DNA of 64,000 bases from Nematopogon swammerdamellus. Taxonomy: Eukaryota; Arthropoda; Insecta; Lepidoptera; Adelidae. The translations under genes were made by a program, and so were the position numbers. Position 1 is the first letter of the stretch. The number at the start of each line of letters is the position of its first letter. Of this stretch, positions 53,701-64,000 are shown piece after piece. Where the stretch lies: assembly GCA_946902875.1 (NCBI GenBank), contig OX336342.1:16299523-16363522 (forward strand), written 5' to 3'. Under the pieces are notes generated by a model. It worked only from the letters and a program-made list of their open reading frames with translations. It was not told the DNA's origin and made no database searches.

Positions 53701-56700
53701 CTTCTTCTTCTTCTTTTTTTAAATAGTGGCAACCAAACGAATAGGAAATTCGTTTATTACTGCCAGTATCCAGTGACGGAGTTGCACGGTATAAATTTGT
53801 GATTATTTTTTATAATATAATAAAACAAAATAATGTTGAAAGGAACGAAGCATTTGAAGTTACTAGTTTGCATGCACAAATTCTGGAAGACACATACTTA
53901 GTTGTAAATAAGAAGATGAAAATAAATAACTAAAACATTATACATATATTTATATATAATTAATTACAGTCTTACGTCATTACATTTTATAAATTTTAAT
54001 ATATATTTTATAACATGGGAATTGTTAGTATACAGTATCGTTTGTATGTTAGTAGGAAGTGGGACTTTAAACAAATGTAAAGTGGCATATAACGGAGGGG
54101 AATTAACCGCGAGGGTAATTGGACAACCAAAGAGGATATGGTCTAGGGTTCCTTCGTCCAGTCCGCACTCGCAGATTGATGAGTCAAGTATACGAAGTCG
54201 GGCTAGATGCACTGGAGTGCAGCAGTGTCCAATTCTCATTCGGCACAGAACTGAGGTTTCCTTTTTATTAGCCGTAATTTTAAAAAACCAAGGCTTTGCG
54301 GGTATGACCCGCTGAATGGTGGCATAGTAAGACCCTCTCGCTCGACTGGACACGGACCATTCATCGGACCAGGAATCATGAAGGTATGTTTTTGGGAGTG
54401 CCAACAAATCATGGGGAAAATTAATGAACGGAGCCCTATCTCCACACACCACCGCCTCCTTGGCTAGAGCGTCTACACGCTCATTGCCTCGAATGCCGGT
54501 ATGTGAAGGTATCCAGGCAAAAACAAGTTGTTTTTGACCTAAGGTGATTAATGTATCTTTAATACATAGAACTATGGGATTATGAATTTGGCAATTGAAT
54601 GGGTTCTGTACCAATGCCTGAAGAGAACTGCGGGAATCTGAGAAAATTATGGTCCGTTCCAGTGTGTCGGAGAGGGACACAAATCTGACAGCCTCCAGTA
54701 GAGCCATACACTCGCCCGTATAGACCGAGGACTCGGGTGGGCACTGAGTGCGCATGTAGTCGTTGCTTCCGGGCTTATATACGGCAACTCCTACGTTACC
54801 TTTTGGTGTTAATTTTGAGGCATCCGTAAAAATTACATCCCACCCGTGCCAATCTCTATCAAGAATAATCTTGAACGATTCTTCAGCGCGTGGCATGTCC
54901 TTTTCAAGGCCAAAATCTAAAATTACATTCGGTTTTAAGATTACGGCCTCATATTTCGATCCGTGCAAAGGCAATGTCGGAGAGCGATAGGTAGGGGCTT
55001 CAAGGTTGCTAAACCTAGTGACGCTCTGAATGAGTCTGGGCTTCAGTTTATTAAACCAGTACCTCCCATTCAGAGTGTGTTCTGCGAGTAGGTTTAGCTT
55101 CGGAAACAGGGAGTGATTAGAAAATCTACTAGCTCTGAACAAATACCTGTCTGCCAGAAATTGCCGGCGTAGATGGAGGGGTGGATCTACACATTCCACC
55201 TGAAGAGCATTGACTGGGCTGGATTTCATTGCGCCTGTGATTATGCGGAGGGACTTTGACTGTACGAGGTCAAGCATTCTCAATGCAGATTTGTTGCAGG
55301 GCTCTAAAAGGAAAATACCGTAGTCCAAGTGACTACGAATCACGGCGTTGTACATGAGTTTTAAGGAGAAGGGGTGGGCTCCCCACCATACTCCCGCCAG
55401 GCAGCGGAGTATATTGATGTTGCGCTCACATTTCTTTACAACATAGTTAATATGAGGGGCTCCAGACATTTTGGAGTCCAGTATGACACCCAGGAATTTA
55501 ACCTGGTTCTGAACGGGAATGCGGGAAGAGTGGCACACTATATCAATACGGGGTCTGAGCCGCTTTCTTGAAAACACCACTATATTGCTCTTAGCTGCGG
55601 ATAGGTCCAAGCCATGAGCAGTTAGCCACGAGGTCAAAGATCGAATGGAATAGCCAACGGACCCAGAGGCCCTCACGATTGATTTGTGGGAAGAATAAAT
55701 AAGAAGATCATCCGCATATTGTAGTATACGGGAGTGAGAGATGATGGACTGTTCCAGGTCATGGGTATAAATGTTGTACAGGAGGGGACTAAGGACGGAA
55801 CCTTGGGGAAGGCCTTTCCAGATGACTCTGGGGTCAGTGGCTTTCCCGTCGGTGCGGAGAAAGATCGTGCGTTGAGTGAGGAGATTGCAGATGAATTGTA
55901 TCATCTTCTGTGGCAACCTCAGTTTTTGCATCTTATGCCTGAGGACGGGAAGAGATACGTTGTCGTAGGCTGCCGACACATCCAAGAAGGCAGCTACAAC
56001 TGATTCGTCTCGACTGAAGGCCAAACGAATGTCCGTAGTAAATATACTGAGGCTGTCCATCGTACTCTTACCCTTCCTAAACCCGAATTGGCTTTCCGCC
56101 AACAGGCCTCTACTTTCCACAAGCCATTCCAACCTATTTTTGACCATGTGTTCGGTTATTTTCAAGAGGGTAGGCGAAAGAGCAATAGGGCGGTAGGATG
56201 ATCCATCATTTGGGTCTTTGTGAGGTTTAAGAATGGGGATAATGAGTGACCTTACTATGGTACAGCTGTCAGTGGGCAAACATGGAGACCTGTCATACAT
56301 AACATAAACAAATATCTGATAATTCAAATTCAAAGACCATGCCACCTGAGCGGATAGGCGGATATTATTGATAGCGGATAGATACGGAAACCTCCGCGCG
56401 CGGGTAAAACTCGCACTTGACAGATTTTTATTTATATTCTTCAGTAGACCGCTCACGAATTTTAATTTGTTGGGGAGATCTCGGATGTAAAAAGTTTGGC
56501 CACCCCTGCTCTAGGTTCTAACATAAAGACCCATTTGAAATGCCAACAAAATGAAGGTTGATCAAATTTACCCATACACTCCTGTGCATAAATAAAATAA
56601 AATGTAATTTGCTGTTGGGTACACATGACATTATCGTGGTCGTCACAACCATCAGGTACATTTCGGGCGCTGCCGTACCCGCTGGAGCGCGGTCACCTGT

Positions 56701-56978
56701 TCTACCCGTACCCGGCCTGCACGGAGTGTGCTGACCGCGAGCTGCTGCCCCCGCACCACTCCCTCTCTGTGTACCCGCGCAAGGAGCTGCCCTTCTTCAT
56801 CGTCTTCACGGCGGCTCTGTGCTCCGTCACCGCTCTGCTGGCTCTACTCACACACCACTACCCGGACAGCATGGGCCAGCTGGCGAAAGCGGCTCTCGCC
56901 CACTTGGCTGCGCCGGCCCACTGGCTCGCGGACAAGGCTGAACGACTTAACTTACTTCAGCATATTTCTAAGATTTAA
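47764..56978 (+). CDS. ST7: ST7 family protein (suppressor of tumorigenicity 7 homologue)
   Basis: Four exons, 47764-48381, 49995-50213, 52090-52435 and 56656-56978, give 501 aa with GT-AG introns and matching phases. The family's highly conserved N-terminal block is present ([20 protein letters not shown] and [18 protein letters not shown]), containing a hydrophobic segment at about residues 14-36. Later landmarks are [92 protein letters not shown] and [21 protein letters not shown] second membrane segment (about 440-461) precedes the C-terminus. Two ATGs stand in tandem (47764, 47767); the second gives MWDSS. Vertebrate ST7 has an extra N-terminal stretch that is absent here. Residues 65-85 form a Gly/Gln-rich insert. 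The molecular function is not well defined; helical repeats and membrane location are family inferences. All three introns carry transposon insertions. Confidence 0.95.
48695..49360 (+). pseudogene. Jockey-type LINE tail interrupted by a SINE (ST7 intron 1)
   Basis: The + strand reads [19 protein letters not shown] and, after stops, [20 protein letters not shown] and MSMGVVDT, the tail of a jockey-type reverse transcriptase. The SINE at 48987-49313 follows. The LINE text then resumes at about 49314 (GGGTGACTTCAAGCCGCATG, then CACATTCTATATAA). Confidence 0.65.
48987..49313 (-). mobile_element. tRNA-headed SINE in ST7 intron 1
   Basis: Reading the - strand: GTCAGCCTCGATAGCTCAGT (tRNA-like A box), then GTGGTTCGGATTCC (B box), then the common body and tail to GTAAAAAAAAA. 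The GTACCGTGTGGGG module is absent. Confidence 0.8.
50523..51793 (-). pseudogene. Retrotransposon with restriction-like endonuclease, split by a SINE (ST7 intron 2)
   Basis: Two - strand frames are halves of one polyprotein C-terminus. The first (51793 to about 51366) has [20 protein letters not shown], a CCHC zinc knuckle. The second (about 51048 to 50523) has the nuclease motif [24 protein letters not shown], a PD...E.T arrangement typical of the restriction-like endonuclease of R2-like and related LINEs. The two are separated only by the SINE at 51049-51365. The upstream reverse-transcriptase domain is not seen, so the copy is 5'-truncated. A related 3' flank (GCTTCACCGAACATATCCGG) at about 50423-50510 recurs in opposite orientation at about 60944-61030. 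Confidence 0.75.
51049..51365 (-). mobile_element. SINE inserted into the endonuclease retrotransposon
   Basis: Short-head form: GTACCGTGTGGGGCTGGTAC to TTTCCATAAAAAAAAAAA on the - strand. It cuts the retrotransposon frame after [10 protein letters not shown] flanking duplication is not obvious. Confidence 0.8.
51931..52057 (-). mobile_element. SINE fragment just upstream of ST7 exon 3
   Basis: It matches the 3' half of the 36578-36969 SINE in complement: a T-run, TATGTAATCCG, CAAAGCACATGCTCCGACC, and GCTGGCTA at the inner edge. It stops about 32 bases before the exon 3 acceptor at 52090. Confidence 0.65.
52558..52920 (-). mobile_element. tRNA-headed SINE in ST7 intron 3
   Basis: On the - strand: ATCAGCCTCAGCAGCTCAGT (A-box-like) head, the common body with CCGTCCAGTTCATTGTAGCC, and an A-run end. 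It starts about 120 bases after exon 3. Confidence 0.75.
53009..56508. mobile_element. hAT element with exact 8-bp target duplication, containing a LINE
   Basis: The left end is CAGGGATGGCCAAAGCGTCG (53009). The right end is the complement of CAGGGGTGGCCAAACTTTTT (ending 56508). The terminal inverted repeat matches 13 of 14. CTCTAGGT flanks both sides (53001-53008 and 56509-56516). Without the inner LINE the hAT would be well under 1 kb and non-autonomous. No hAT transposase frame is visible. A CGAGTCGGACTCG-type repeat fragment also lies inside at 53339-53510. Confidence 0.9.
53690..56456 (-). mobile_element. 5'-truncated LINE with intact reverse transcriptase-RNase H frame
   Basis: One uninterrupted frame of 830 codons runs from 56456 to the TAA at 53964. 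The order is the reverse transcriptase ([24 protein letters not shown] and catalytic [10 protein letters not shown] near residue 247), RNase H (D in IFTDASKL, E in [11 protein letters not shown] in FSDSRSSL, then [17 protein letters not shown], about 543-660), and a Cys/His knuckle ([17 protein letters not shown], about 765). RT plus RNase H places it among the I-like LINEs. The apurinic endonuclease is missing, so the copy is truncated. The first roughly 60 codons do not look like LINE protein, and the listed start is not an ATG. A (GAA)n tail on the - strand lies at about 53699-53720. TTGACAGAT occurs just outside both ends and may be the target duplication. It is antisense to ST7, inside its intron 3. 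Confidence 0.88.
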
Positions 56979-59353
56979 ATGTGTACTTCCACTCTGACAG
57001 TGTGTAGTGTGTATTATGTCGACTCGAGGATTAACACTAATGATTGTTATTCTTCTAAACAATTATTTAGCTAATACAGTCTGTCTATATTTGAAGGATG
57101 TTCAGTAATATTTGGTCTTCAATACTTTGTTTGGGTGCTATCCATCCAAAATTATCAGATTTAAATTATTAAGAGATCTAGTGGGATTCTTCTTTTCAAT
57201 ATTCTCAAATAAAACAATCAGTGAGTGTCAACTCAAATTTTTTCAGGGCCTTTTGTTTTTTGTTGCATTTTGTGCAAATTTCAATGAATTGTGTTTCTAG
57301 AATGAATGTACAAAATATGATAATGAAGTTTTATGTATATGCGCAAAGCAAATTTTAAAATATAAAAAATGCTTTTACTCGGCAAGTCTGGTTAATTGTA
57401 AATGATTAGCATGAGATTGATTGTGCACAATGTCGTGAGCAGTATTAGCATGACCGAGATCTTATTGCTTGCCGTACTAGGATTGTTTTTATTTCATTGG
57501 GGTTTTACTCAATATAGTGGATCTGGTTTAATTTATTTATTAAAAAGTATTATGCAAACTTGAGTATTTTATTTCAATATCTAATTTGGTTTACATTCAA
57601 AAGTAGGTGATATTAAAATAATGATACCTCTGACATTCATAAAATATTATTTAATATTTCATTATGATAAAGAAATGCAAACACATTTTACTACAAGTAA
57701 CAAATGAAATATAACCAATGACAATTGAATTCATTAATTGTTTCTTTCATTCACATTGGAGAGTCACTAACCTATCCAATGGAGTTCGCTTGAAGCTGCA
57801 TATTATGTGTGTTCAAGAGATTGAAACTGGCGATAAGCTTAGAACATAATTATGTTTCTGTGAACAAACAAGCAGTCATACATATTACGTTGAGTAGTTT
57901 CATTTTCGGAATAGTTCCTTTGATGGTTACTTAAATACATGTGTAGCGGGCATGAGTTGATTATGAGACCAGTGAAAGCAATACGGACAAAAGGATCAGC
58001 CAAATTTTCAATTCAAATTCGATGGTTTCATTCAACAATATGGAGATATAAATTATACTAGAAGTAATATAAAATGTAAATGCATATAAGGCTACACATT
58101 GACTTATCTTACTAATTGTAACTTAAAAAAAATTGCTGTTTTTCATTCATCTTACTCGGAATGTTTCCATACACCCATAGTACAGGCAAGCCTAGTACAG
58201 GAAAGCTCAGCTAAAATATGCACTCAAATTAGGTGATTTGTGAGTTGTGCCTACACTGAGCTAGCCTTATTCACCTTACAGCTTAATACAGCACAGAAAG
58301 TGGTAAACACAAATAGCTTTACTCAATGCACCCCTTGAATGCACACAGCGTCCAGGGCGGTCCTATGACGACACACCACACAAACTTAGGTTTTATTCAT
58401 TTTTAAGATTATGTATCCATACGGAAGCTTACTCAGTCTGTCTGTCAGTCTGCCTGTATCTTTTGAACTGCAATAGATAGCCGGTTCAAATTTTCACAGA
58501 ATATGTGTTAGTATATCCGTCATACATAATGGATATACTAACAAATAATAAAAAACACAAAAAGTAAAAAAATAGGGGGTCCCCATACAAGACATGTGTA
58601 TTTTTAAAAGTACTTTTGTTTTTCCTCTATTGTAAAAATGGTAATACATACAAGCATAGAGCAAACTCTTAAGTATACCAAGAAATAATAACAATTTGAC
58701 AAATTAAGTGGTGGTACGGAGCCCTCGGTGCGCGAGTTCGACTCGCGCTTGACTGGTTTTTTTATTCATTTTAGAGTATAATTGCCTCGTCACAATAGTT
58801 TCTACTGTACGCGTACGATCTGAATGCAGCTCTGAGGAACGCTAGAGCATTCCTCAGAGCTGCATTCTACTGCTAGAGTGCTGCGACCTAATCAGTGATA
58901 TGTCGATAAATTACACTATAGCAAACCATTGCTTTAAAAAATATAATTGTTTACATATTGCGCCCATTGCGCGCACTTGTAGGTAGGTAGTAACGCTAAC
59001 AATGTGCGTGCGAAAGATGTCAAGGTCGTGTCGAGAAGTGTGTCGTAAATCATTTCGGTGCAGGTTTGTCACTGTGGGTGTTACCTAGCATGGTGTTCAA
59101 AGGACTAACATGATGGACTTATGATACATGACTGAACCGCCAGCGTCAGTGAATGTGTTTGTTTCGCAGTATATAGTAATTTATGTACATTCTTTTAAAA
59201 CTGCAAAAACATCTTTTGGTGAACAGCCTAAACTCACAAGTGATATCATGACATAAATTAATATCACGTTTTCACTCAAATAACCACAAGAACAATAACA
59301 CTTAACTGTCTCATTTCATAGTCAGTTGACTTGGTTCATCGCGGTCGGTAGCG
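56979..59353. other. ST7 3' UTR and intergenic DNA
   Basis: An AATAAA at 57208-57213 is one candidate ST7 polyadenylation signal. The CGAGTCGGACTCG-type dispersed repeat lies in - orientation at 58405-58765. A perfect 18-bp hairpin (GAATGCAGCTCTGAGGAA and complement, 58822-58839 and 58850-58867, 10-base loop) follows. No other gene is recognised. Confidence 0.55.
58405..58765 (-). repeat. Dispersed repeat copy of the CGAGTCGGACTCG family
   Basis: On the - strand it begins near 58765 with CAGTCAAGCGCGAGTCGAAC, has TATATCCATTATGTATG in place of the usual CCGCCATAATAAC, and ends near CCGTATGGATACATAA. Confidence 0.6.
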
Positions 59354-62300
59354 TCAGGCGGCCAGCTTGGTGGTGTGAAGTTTGTTGCGGGTGTGCGACG
59401 CCGACGCCCTCTTCTGCTGCCGAATGAACTCGGTCGCGTCGAGTTGCTGCTCGTCCCAGCCGCTGCTCGACTCCTCCAGCCATTCTCCCAGTTCCGACTG
59501 CAAACACATTTTGAAGATAAAAATTAGATATAGAAAATAGAATAGTTTGTGTTTTCCGTACAGTTCAGTGTAGCTGGCACGACTGAAGGGAAGCACCGAT
59601 ATGGCACCTAGCTCCCCCGGTGTTATGGGCTGACATCACGGATGTTGTAGGTGAAGGAGCAAACCGTCAGTTTCCATAAAAAAAAATTCCGACTTCTACG
59701 TACATACATAAGATAAGATAAGATAAGATCATTCTTTATTTTTTAAAATGTAAGTAGGTACAAATATTAATAATAATTTAATGTACAAAGCATCTTAAGA
59801 AAACGGTCTAGACGCAGCATCTGATAGCTAGCTTACGCCAGTTGTCGCTGAATTTAAGCCTAGCCGGTTCACATAGTTGATTCAATAACGACAAGTGGAT
59901 AAAACTGACCATACAAAACCAAACCAAAACAACAATAAGGCAACTAATATAATACAACTAATACAAAATTAAACTAGCACAATTTCAGATTCATTAACTT
60001 AAACTTAGGACTACGGAGCTCTACTATTAAAGAACACTTATATAAACCAGGCTATACTTCACCTATTTTTAATGGCGTAGATAACGGATCTTCAAGTGCC
60101 GCTAACCTGACACAACTCTGCTGCCTCTTCCAGACTCATAATGTATTTAATAATGCTTGTTGATTCAGGCTACTTTACATGAGATAAAACTCAAAAACCA
60201 TAATTTGTTTTAAACAAGAATGAACGCAGTAGGTAAATACTGTGTAGAATTTTTTTATGCGTAAACATCTATGAGGAGACCCTGAGGATTTTTCGGGGTT
60301 GGATAGAAATATGATTTTTTGAAATGGAAACTGACACGGTTGGCTACATCACCTACTACATTTGTGAAGTCAGCCGATAACACCTTGGTCGCACCTGCTA
60401 TGCCAGTGATTACCTTCGGTCGTGCCGGCTACTACTGAACTGGACGGAAAACACGAATTATTTACATAGCCATTTCAATGGACCTTTCATTCAGTGCGGT
60501 GGTTCCAGCCTGGGCGGGTTACACCCTACCAACCACCTAGTAAGGTAAGGAGGAAAGGGACCTACAGTTTAAGGTGGATTTGGTAATGGAAGCTCATGAG
60601 TTATGTTTACACACACATCTACCGTGAGTACGAGCACTTATTTTTAGGGTTCTGCAGCCTGCGACACTTAATATGGCCTGCAAAAACTGAGGTTAAAATA
60701 AAAATATGAACAGGTTGAGCAGTACATTAATGAAAAGTTCTTTCAAAGCCTGGATTATCAGAAGTAATTTTTGAAAAAAAAATACATGTTTAATTGTATA
60801 AAAAGTTATACTAAAAATGCGTACATTGTGCTGTGTCTGAGGTGATTGATTATTGAAGAACGTAAAACTCAATAAATCTTAAAATAAAAGGTAGAGTAAC
60901 TAGTACATTTTGTCCTTACGGCATGAAACTATTCAAACAGGAGAACTCTAAGAGTGGCGTCTCGCTAGTCCCAACCTCGATTGACACCTGCCAATGGGCC
61001 CGGATATGTTCGGTGAAGCCATAACACAATCTAGGTGTTGACACCTTCTTATCTTAAACGGTTATAGAGGAAATATTATTCTTATAAGCAAATGCTTTGC
61101 ATTTTATGGGCAGTGCGGAGGGGCCGCTTGTGCGGCGCGATGCGTGGGTGCGGAGAGTAAGCAGCGGAGCACCGATACGTCATACGGGACACTTGCGGGG
61201 CCACGAAGCAGCGCACACACTCACCTTGCGTGCAAGAAGGGAATGGCTATGCTTAATTAACTTTTTTTATGGTCAAGCAGGTTCAAAACATTTGTTCTTC
61301 TACATTGTTAAATTTTGGGGCTTCCCCTGTAGTAATAATGTAATATATAAATAAATAAATCCCAAATATTTCGCACTTTATGAAAATATGAAATGAAATG
61401 AGTCATACATACCGAGAAGTTATTTATAGCGGACAGTCGTGAGAGATCTACCGGCTCTGTCGAGTCCGGAGCTTTGGTTTTGTCAGTCGCGATGATCACT
61501 CGCTTTTGCTTTATTACTTGAGGCTCCAATTCCTGTAAGCATTAATAAGTATTGTGAGATTGAAATTTGGCAAACATAATTGAGCGTTACCGATCGGTCT
61601 GTGGGCGTTGGCTTCTCTTGCGAGAGCTCCGAGGTTCGAATCTGGTCGACGTATATCAATTAGTTTTCTAATGGAAAAATTTACCTGCTTTGCCGCTCGG
61701 AACCAGTATAGAACTGTTAGGTTCCTTCCCTTGCCCGTTACTAGGTTGTAGGCTCAAAGTGTAGCCGACTGGGTTGTTACCACCGTGGTGGATGTAAGAT
61801 GGGCGCGTAGCAGCCTCGGCTGTGTTCTCTAGTTCAGTATAGCCAGCAATCTAAAGGGAAGTCTCTGGTATGACACTTACCTTCTCGGACGGGATATTGG
61901 CTGGTTGGAGCATGCACTCTGGCGCCTCCAACTCAGCCACATATACTGGATTAAATAAAAAAAGCTATTGTGAGCAGGTTATAAGACATGGAGCACAGAC
62001 CTGGAACATGTCCTGCAGAACCTGGCTGGTGGGGTCTGGGGGCGGTGCGGTGGTGAGTCTCTCTCGGTAGGACTGAATATGCTCCTCCACTGTTTGCGGC
62101 GCCGCTTTCCTCTCGCCCCATTCTGTCGCCCACTCCTGCTGAAACCGTAGAAGGACTGATTATATATTAGAGGACGGACATTGAGAAATGCAATCAAACT
62201 ATTTTGGCATAGTACAGCTGATTTTTTTATGTTTTTTTTATGGAACCTGACACGGTTGGCTACATCACCTACAACATCCGTGATGTCAGCCTATAACACC

Positions 62301-63393
62301 GGGTGAACTAGGTGCCATATCAGTGCTTCCCTTTGTTTCATGTCGGGTATAGGTTTGCAGGTGCAATAAGATTATGTCATATATATCTGGCCTCATATTA
62401 TAGCTTAATGAACTTTTGGCTGACACTTAAATATTGTATTTTAGTTTTTATGAAAGAAGATGAATGTTCATTTTGAAATTATAAAATGTGGGAAGTTATT
62501 GATTTACATTTGAAATACACCTAGGTATTTGATGTTCAATAACTTATTTATTACTGAATTACAGCGTGACTTAAAACATTTTTGTTAATTACAACATGTA
62601 ACTTGGTTCATCGTGTTGACAAAACAGGAATTGTTCTAATAATGAATAACAGATACATTATTTACGGGTACCTATTTCTGTAAAATAAAAAAAAAATGCA
62701 TCAGGTTGCACGAGATTTTGCATCAATTTGTCAGTGGGAGTGGTACATGTTTTAAAAAGCAACATTTACGTCAATTTGTGAGTGAAATATGACTAACAAA
62801 TCACATGAATTTGATTTATTGGATTTTGAATTGTTTTGCTTCTTTTAACTTTATTTGAACATAAAGTTTTAGGTTATATCGTAAAGGACCCAATAAATTG
62901 GGAATTATAAGATTATTACAACCTTTATCTGATGGTATTTAAGTAATTACTAAAGAAGTTATTTATTCTTATATATCTTATTCATTTATGTTATTTTTCT
63001 CGAATTATTAGTTTTGTATGTATGAAGAACAATGTGAGTGGAAGAGGCGGCAGAAGTGTGTCAGGATCGTGGCGCGTGTGGATCCGTTGTCTCTGCCTGC
63101 CCCACTGGGAAACAGGCGTGACGGCTATGTATATAAGTAACTAGATAACACGGCTAAGCGTATCATACTCAACATACTAAGTATCAATGAAATGGTGGAG
63201 GAAGATTGTCAACACAAAATAAGAAGTGTACCTCCTGATTCCTATTAGGAACAACTCCGACGTGCGTGAGGCACTCGCTCGTGTCGTCTAGCTGCTCGTG
63301 AACACTTCGGAGGCGGAAGCAGCAGAAGGCGCGCCGCACTATGCGAAGCACCCATAGGATAGCAGACTTTACCTTCCGCAAGAGAAAAAACAT
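59354..63393 (-). CDS. EBAG9: EBAG9/RCAS1-like protein (receptor-binding cancer antigen family)
   Basis: Four phase-0 exons, 63393-63232, 62138-62001, 61532-61413 and 59497-59354, give 187 aa with GT-AG introns. The ATG at 63393 is the only in-frame methionine before the first exon's conserved part. Residues 1-29 are hydrophobic and basic with a cysteine pair (VRRAFCCFRLR), matching the family's N-terminal membrane-associated, probably palmitoylated segment. Exon 2 has EWATEWGERKA, resembling the family's EEWTSWDEDAP. Exon 3 has QKRVIIATDK and LSRLSAIN, matching K..IIKK and SRLAA. Exon 4 has ELGEWLEESSSGWDEQQLD and EFIRQQKRA, matching ELG.LDTW...W....VLRQQK. It is shorter than the vertebrate protein (213 aa), with a reduced C-terminal coiled coil. 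In vertebrates EBAG9 is a Golgi-associated regulator of secretory traffic; function here is inferred. The introns carry several SINEs. Confidence 0.8.
59545..59688 (+). mobile_element. SINE 3' fragment in EBAG9 intron 3
   Basis: From AGTTTGTGTTTTCCGTACAG through CACCCGGTG-type words (CCCCCGGTGTTATGGGCTGA) to TTTCCATAAAAAAAAA. It begins about 48 bases past the exon 4 acceptor, in opposite orientation to the gene. Confidence 0.7.
59700..60317. other. EBAG9 intron 3, GATA-type microsatellite and unclassified DNA
   Basis: An (ATAAG)n run at about 59708-59729 is followed by AT-rich DNA without recognisable coding content. The ATTCTTTATTTTTTAAAATG next to the run resembles a LINE 3' end but is not decisive. 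Confidence 0.4.
60318..60600 (-). mobile_element. Diverged SINE copy in EBAG9 intron 3
   Basis: GAAACTGACACGGTTGGCTA, ACTGAACTGGACGGAAAACA and CATTCAGTGCGGTGGTTCCA in - orientation of the family. It has more substitutions than the copies in the Cow intron. Confidence 0.7.
60944..61030 (+). mobile_element. 3' fragment of the endonuclease-type retrotransposon
   Basis: The complement of about 50423-50510, sharing GGGCCCGGATATGTTCGGTG and ACCTCGATTGACACC-like words. It lacks coding sequence. Confidence 0.5.
61589..61968 (+). mobile_element. tRNA-headed SINE in EBAG9 intron 2
   Basis: The head has GAGGTTCGAATCTGG (B box). The body has ACTAGGTTGTAGGCTCAAAG, GTAGCCGACTGGGTTGTTAC and GGATTAAATAAAAAAAG at the end. 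Same family as 36578-36969. It ends about 32 bases short of the EBAG9 exon 2 donor (on the opposite strand). Confidence 0.75.
62231..62345 (-). mobile_element. SINE 3' fragment in EBAG9 intron 1
   Basis: TTTTTTATGGAACCTGACAC, then CACCGGGTGAACTAGGTGCC, fading after GCTTCCCTTTG. Confidence 0.7.
62346..63231. other. Rest of EBAG9 intron 1
   Basis: AT-rich DNA with no recognised exon or element. Confidence 0.5.
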
Positions 63394-64000
63394 CTCGGAC
63401 AAATTTGTAAACACGCTCTCCACCTTATATCGCAACGGGAAGATATAATTTTACTGGCGGAGGAGAAAATAAAGCACTGTGTGAAATCAGAACCGGTGAG
63501 AAACTAATGAGATCGCCGACCGGAGCTAATTCAATTTTAGAATGACAATGGAGACATACATTTGTCGTAAATACAATTATTTCACTATAATTACGTCAAT
63601 ATTAACGTTTGCGGTAATATTTATAATAAATCACAGCCTAAATAGGGATACTTATTCATTTATTTAGTTCTACAGATTGTCTAATTGTTTAACGAGCAAT
63701 TGGAAATTGGAATATTTTGACTTCGTTTCGCAGGAATGACATGCTTTAAAACTATGACGTGTGTTTCTGTGATGCCGGCACTTCACTTGGCTTTGCGTAT
63801 TCGTGTATTTGGCAAAAATTTCCGTTTCGTCTCCCTTTAATGGCTTGTTTAGAGCGAGATAAAACTAAAATGTTTGCAACAATCACGAATACGCTAAGCC
63901 AAGTGAAGTGCCGGCATAAAATCTGAAATGTTACATTTTACAGAAACTAAAAATGCATGACTGCACCCCAAGGCTATAGACGGAGGTTACACACACGCTA
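63394..64000. other. EBAG9 5' flank with a MITE
   Basis: Upstream of the EBAG9 start there is AT-rich DNA. A 146-bp MITE at 63772-63917 follows, with ends ATGCCGGCACTTCACTTGGC and its complement GCCAAGTGAAGTGCCGGCAT. TGCGTATTCGTG and CACGAATACGC lie inside. Nothing else is recognised. Confidence 0.55.

Noticed and set aside
53964..56456. 830-codon frame as a host gene
   Set aside because: Reverse transcriptase and RNase H motifs and the nesting within a hAT show it is a retrotransposon.

Overview
The window is a piece of an insect nuclear genome, almost certainly from a moth or butterfly. The genes are spliced and have animal relatives. The introns and intergenic DNA are AT-rich and full of tRNA-derived SINEs, MITEs, hAT and mariner remnants and broken non-LTR retrotransposons. 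There are no bacterial-style operons, CRISPR arrays or origins.

Four host genes can be read through with consistent splice sites and phases. (1) Cow/testican, + strand, 7633-40729, twelve coding exons, 486 aa: a secreted proteoglycan with Kazal, SPARC-type EF-hand and thyroglobulin modules. (2) UQCR11, a subunit of respiratory complex III, - strand, 45413-45595, one exon. (3) ST7 (suppressor of tumorigenicity 7 family), + strand, 47764-56978, four exons, 501 aa. (4) EBAG9/RCAS1-like, - strand, 59354-63393, four exons, 187 aa. Two partial genes sit at the left edge: the last two exons of an unrecognised coiled-coil protein (- strand, 1648-3955, with a dead mariner in its intron) and a weakly supported terminal exon at 136-167. 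A broken, partly inverted glutamate-decarboxylase-like fragment lies at 5476-5919. The genes do not form one pathway.

The outstanding structure is in Cow intron 1. Two arms of 7,295 bp (7838-15132 and 25236-32530) are reverse complements of each other around a 10,103 bp unique spacer. Paired coordinates always add to 40368, so there is no net length change, and every stretch compared by eye is identical, including microsatellites and poly-A tracts. Each arm contains a smaller inverted repeat with 324 bp arms. The outer edge of the right arm carries a tiny GC-rich hairpin followed at once by a truncated SINE. This is either a very recent inverted duplication, or one homogenised by gene conversion, or an assembly artefact. 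If real, Cow pre-mRNA carries a multi-kilobase hairpin.

The second theme is nested transposition. In ST7 intron 3 a hAT element with an exact 8-bp target duplication holds a LINE with an 830-codon open frame. Another hAT with an exact 8-bp duplication lies just upstream of UQCR11. A retrotransposon encoding a restriction-like endonuclease is split by a SINE in ST7 intron 2. A jockey-type remnant in ST7 intron 1 is also split by a SINE.
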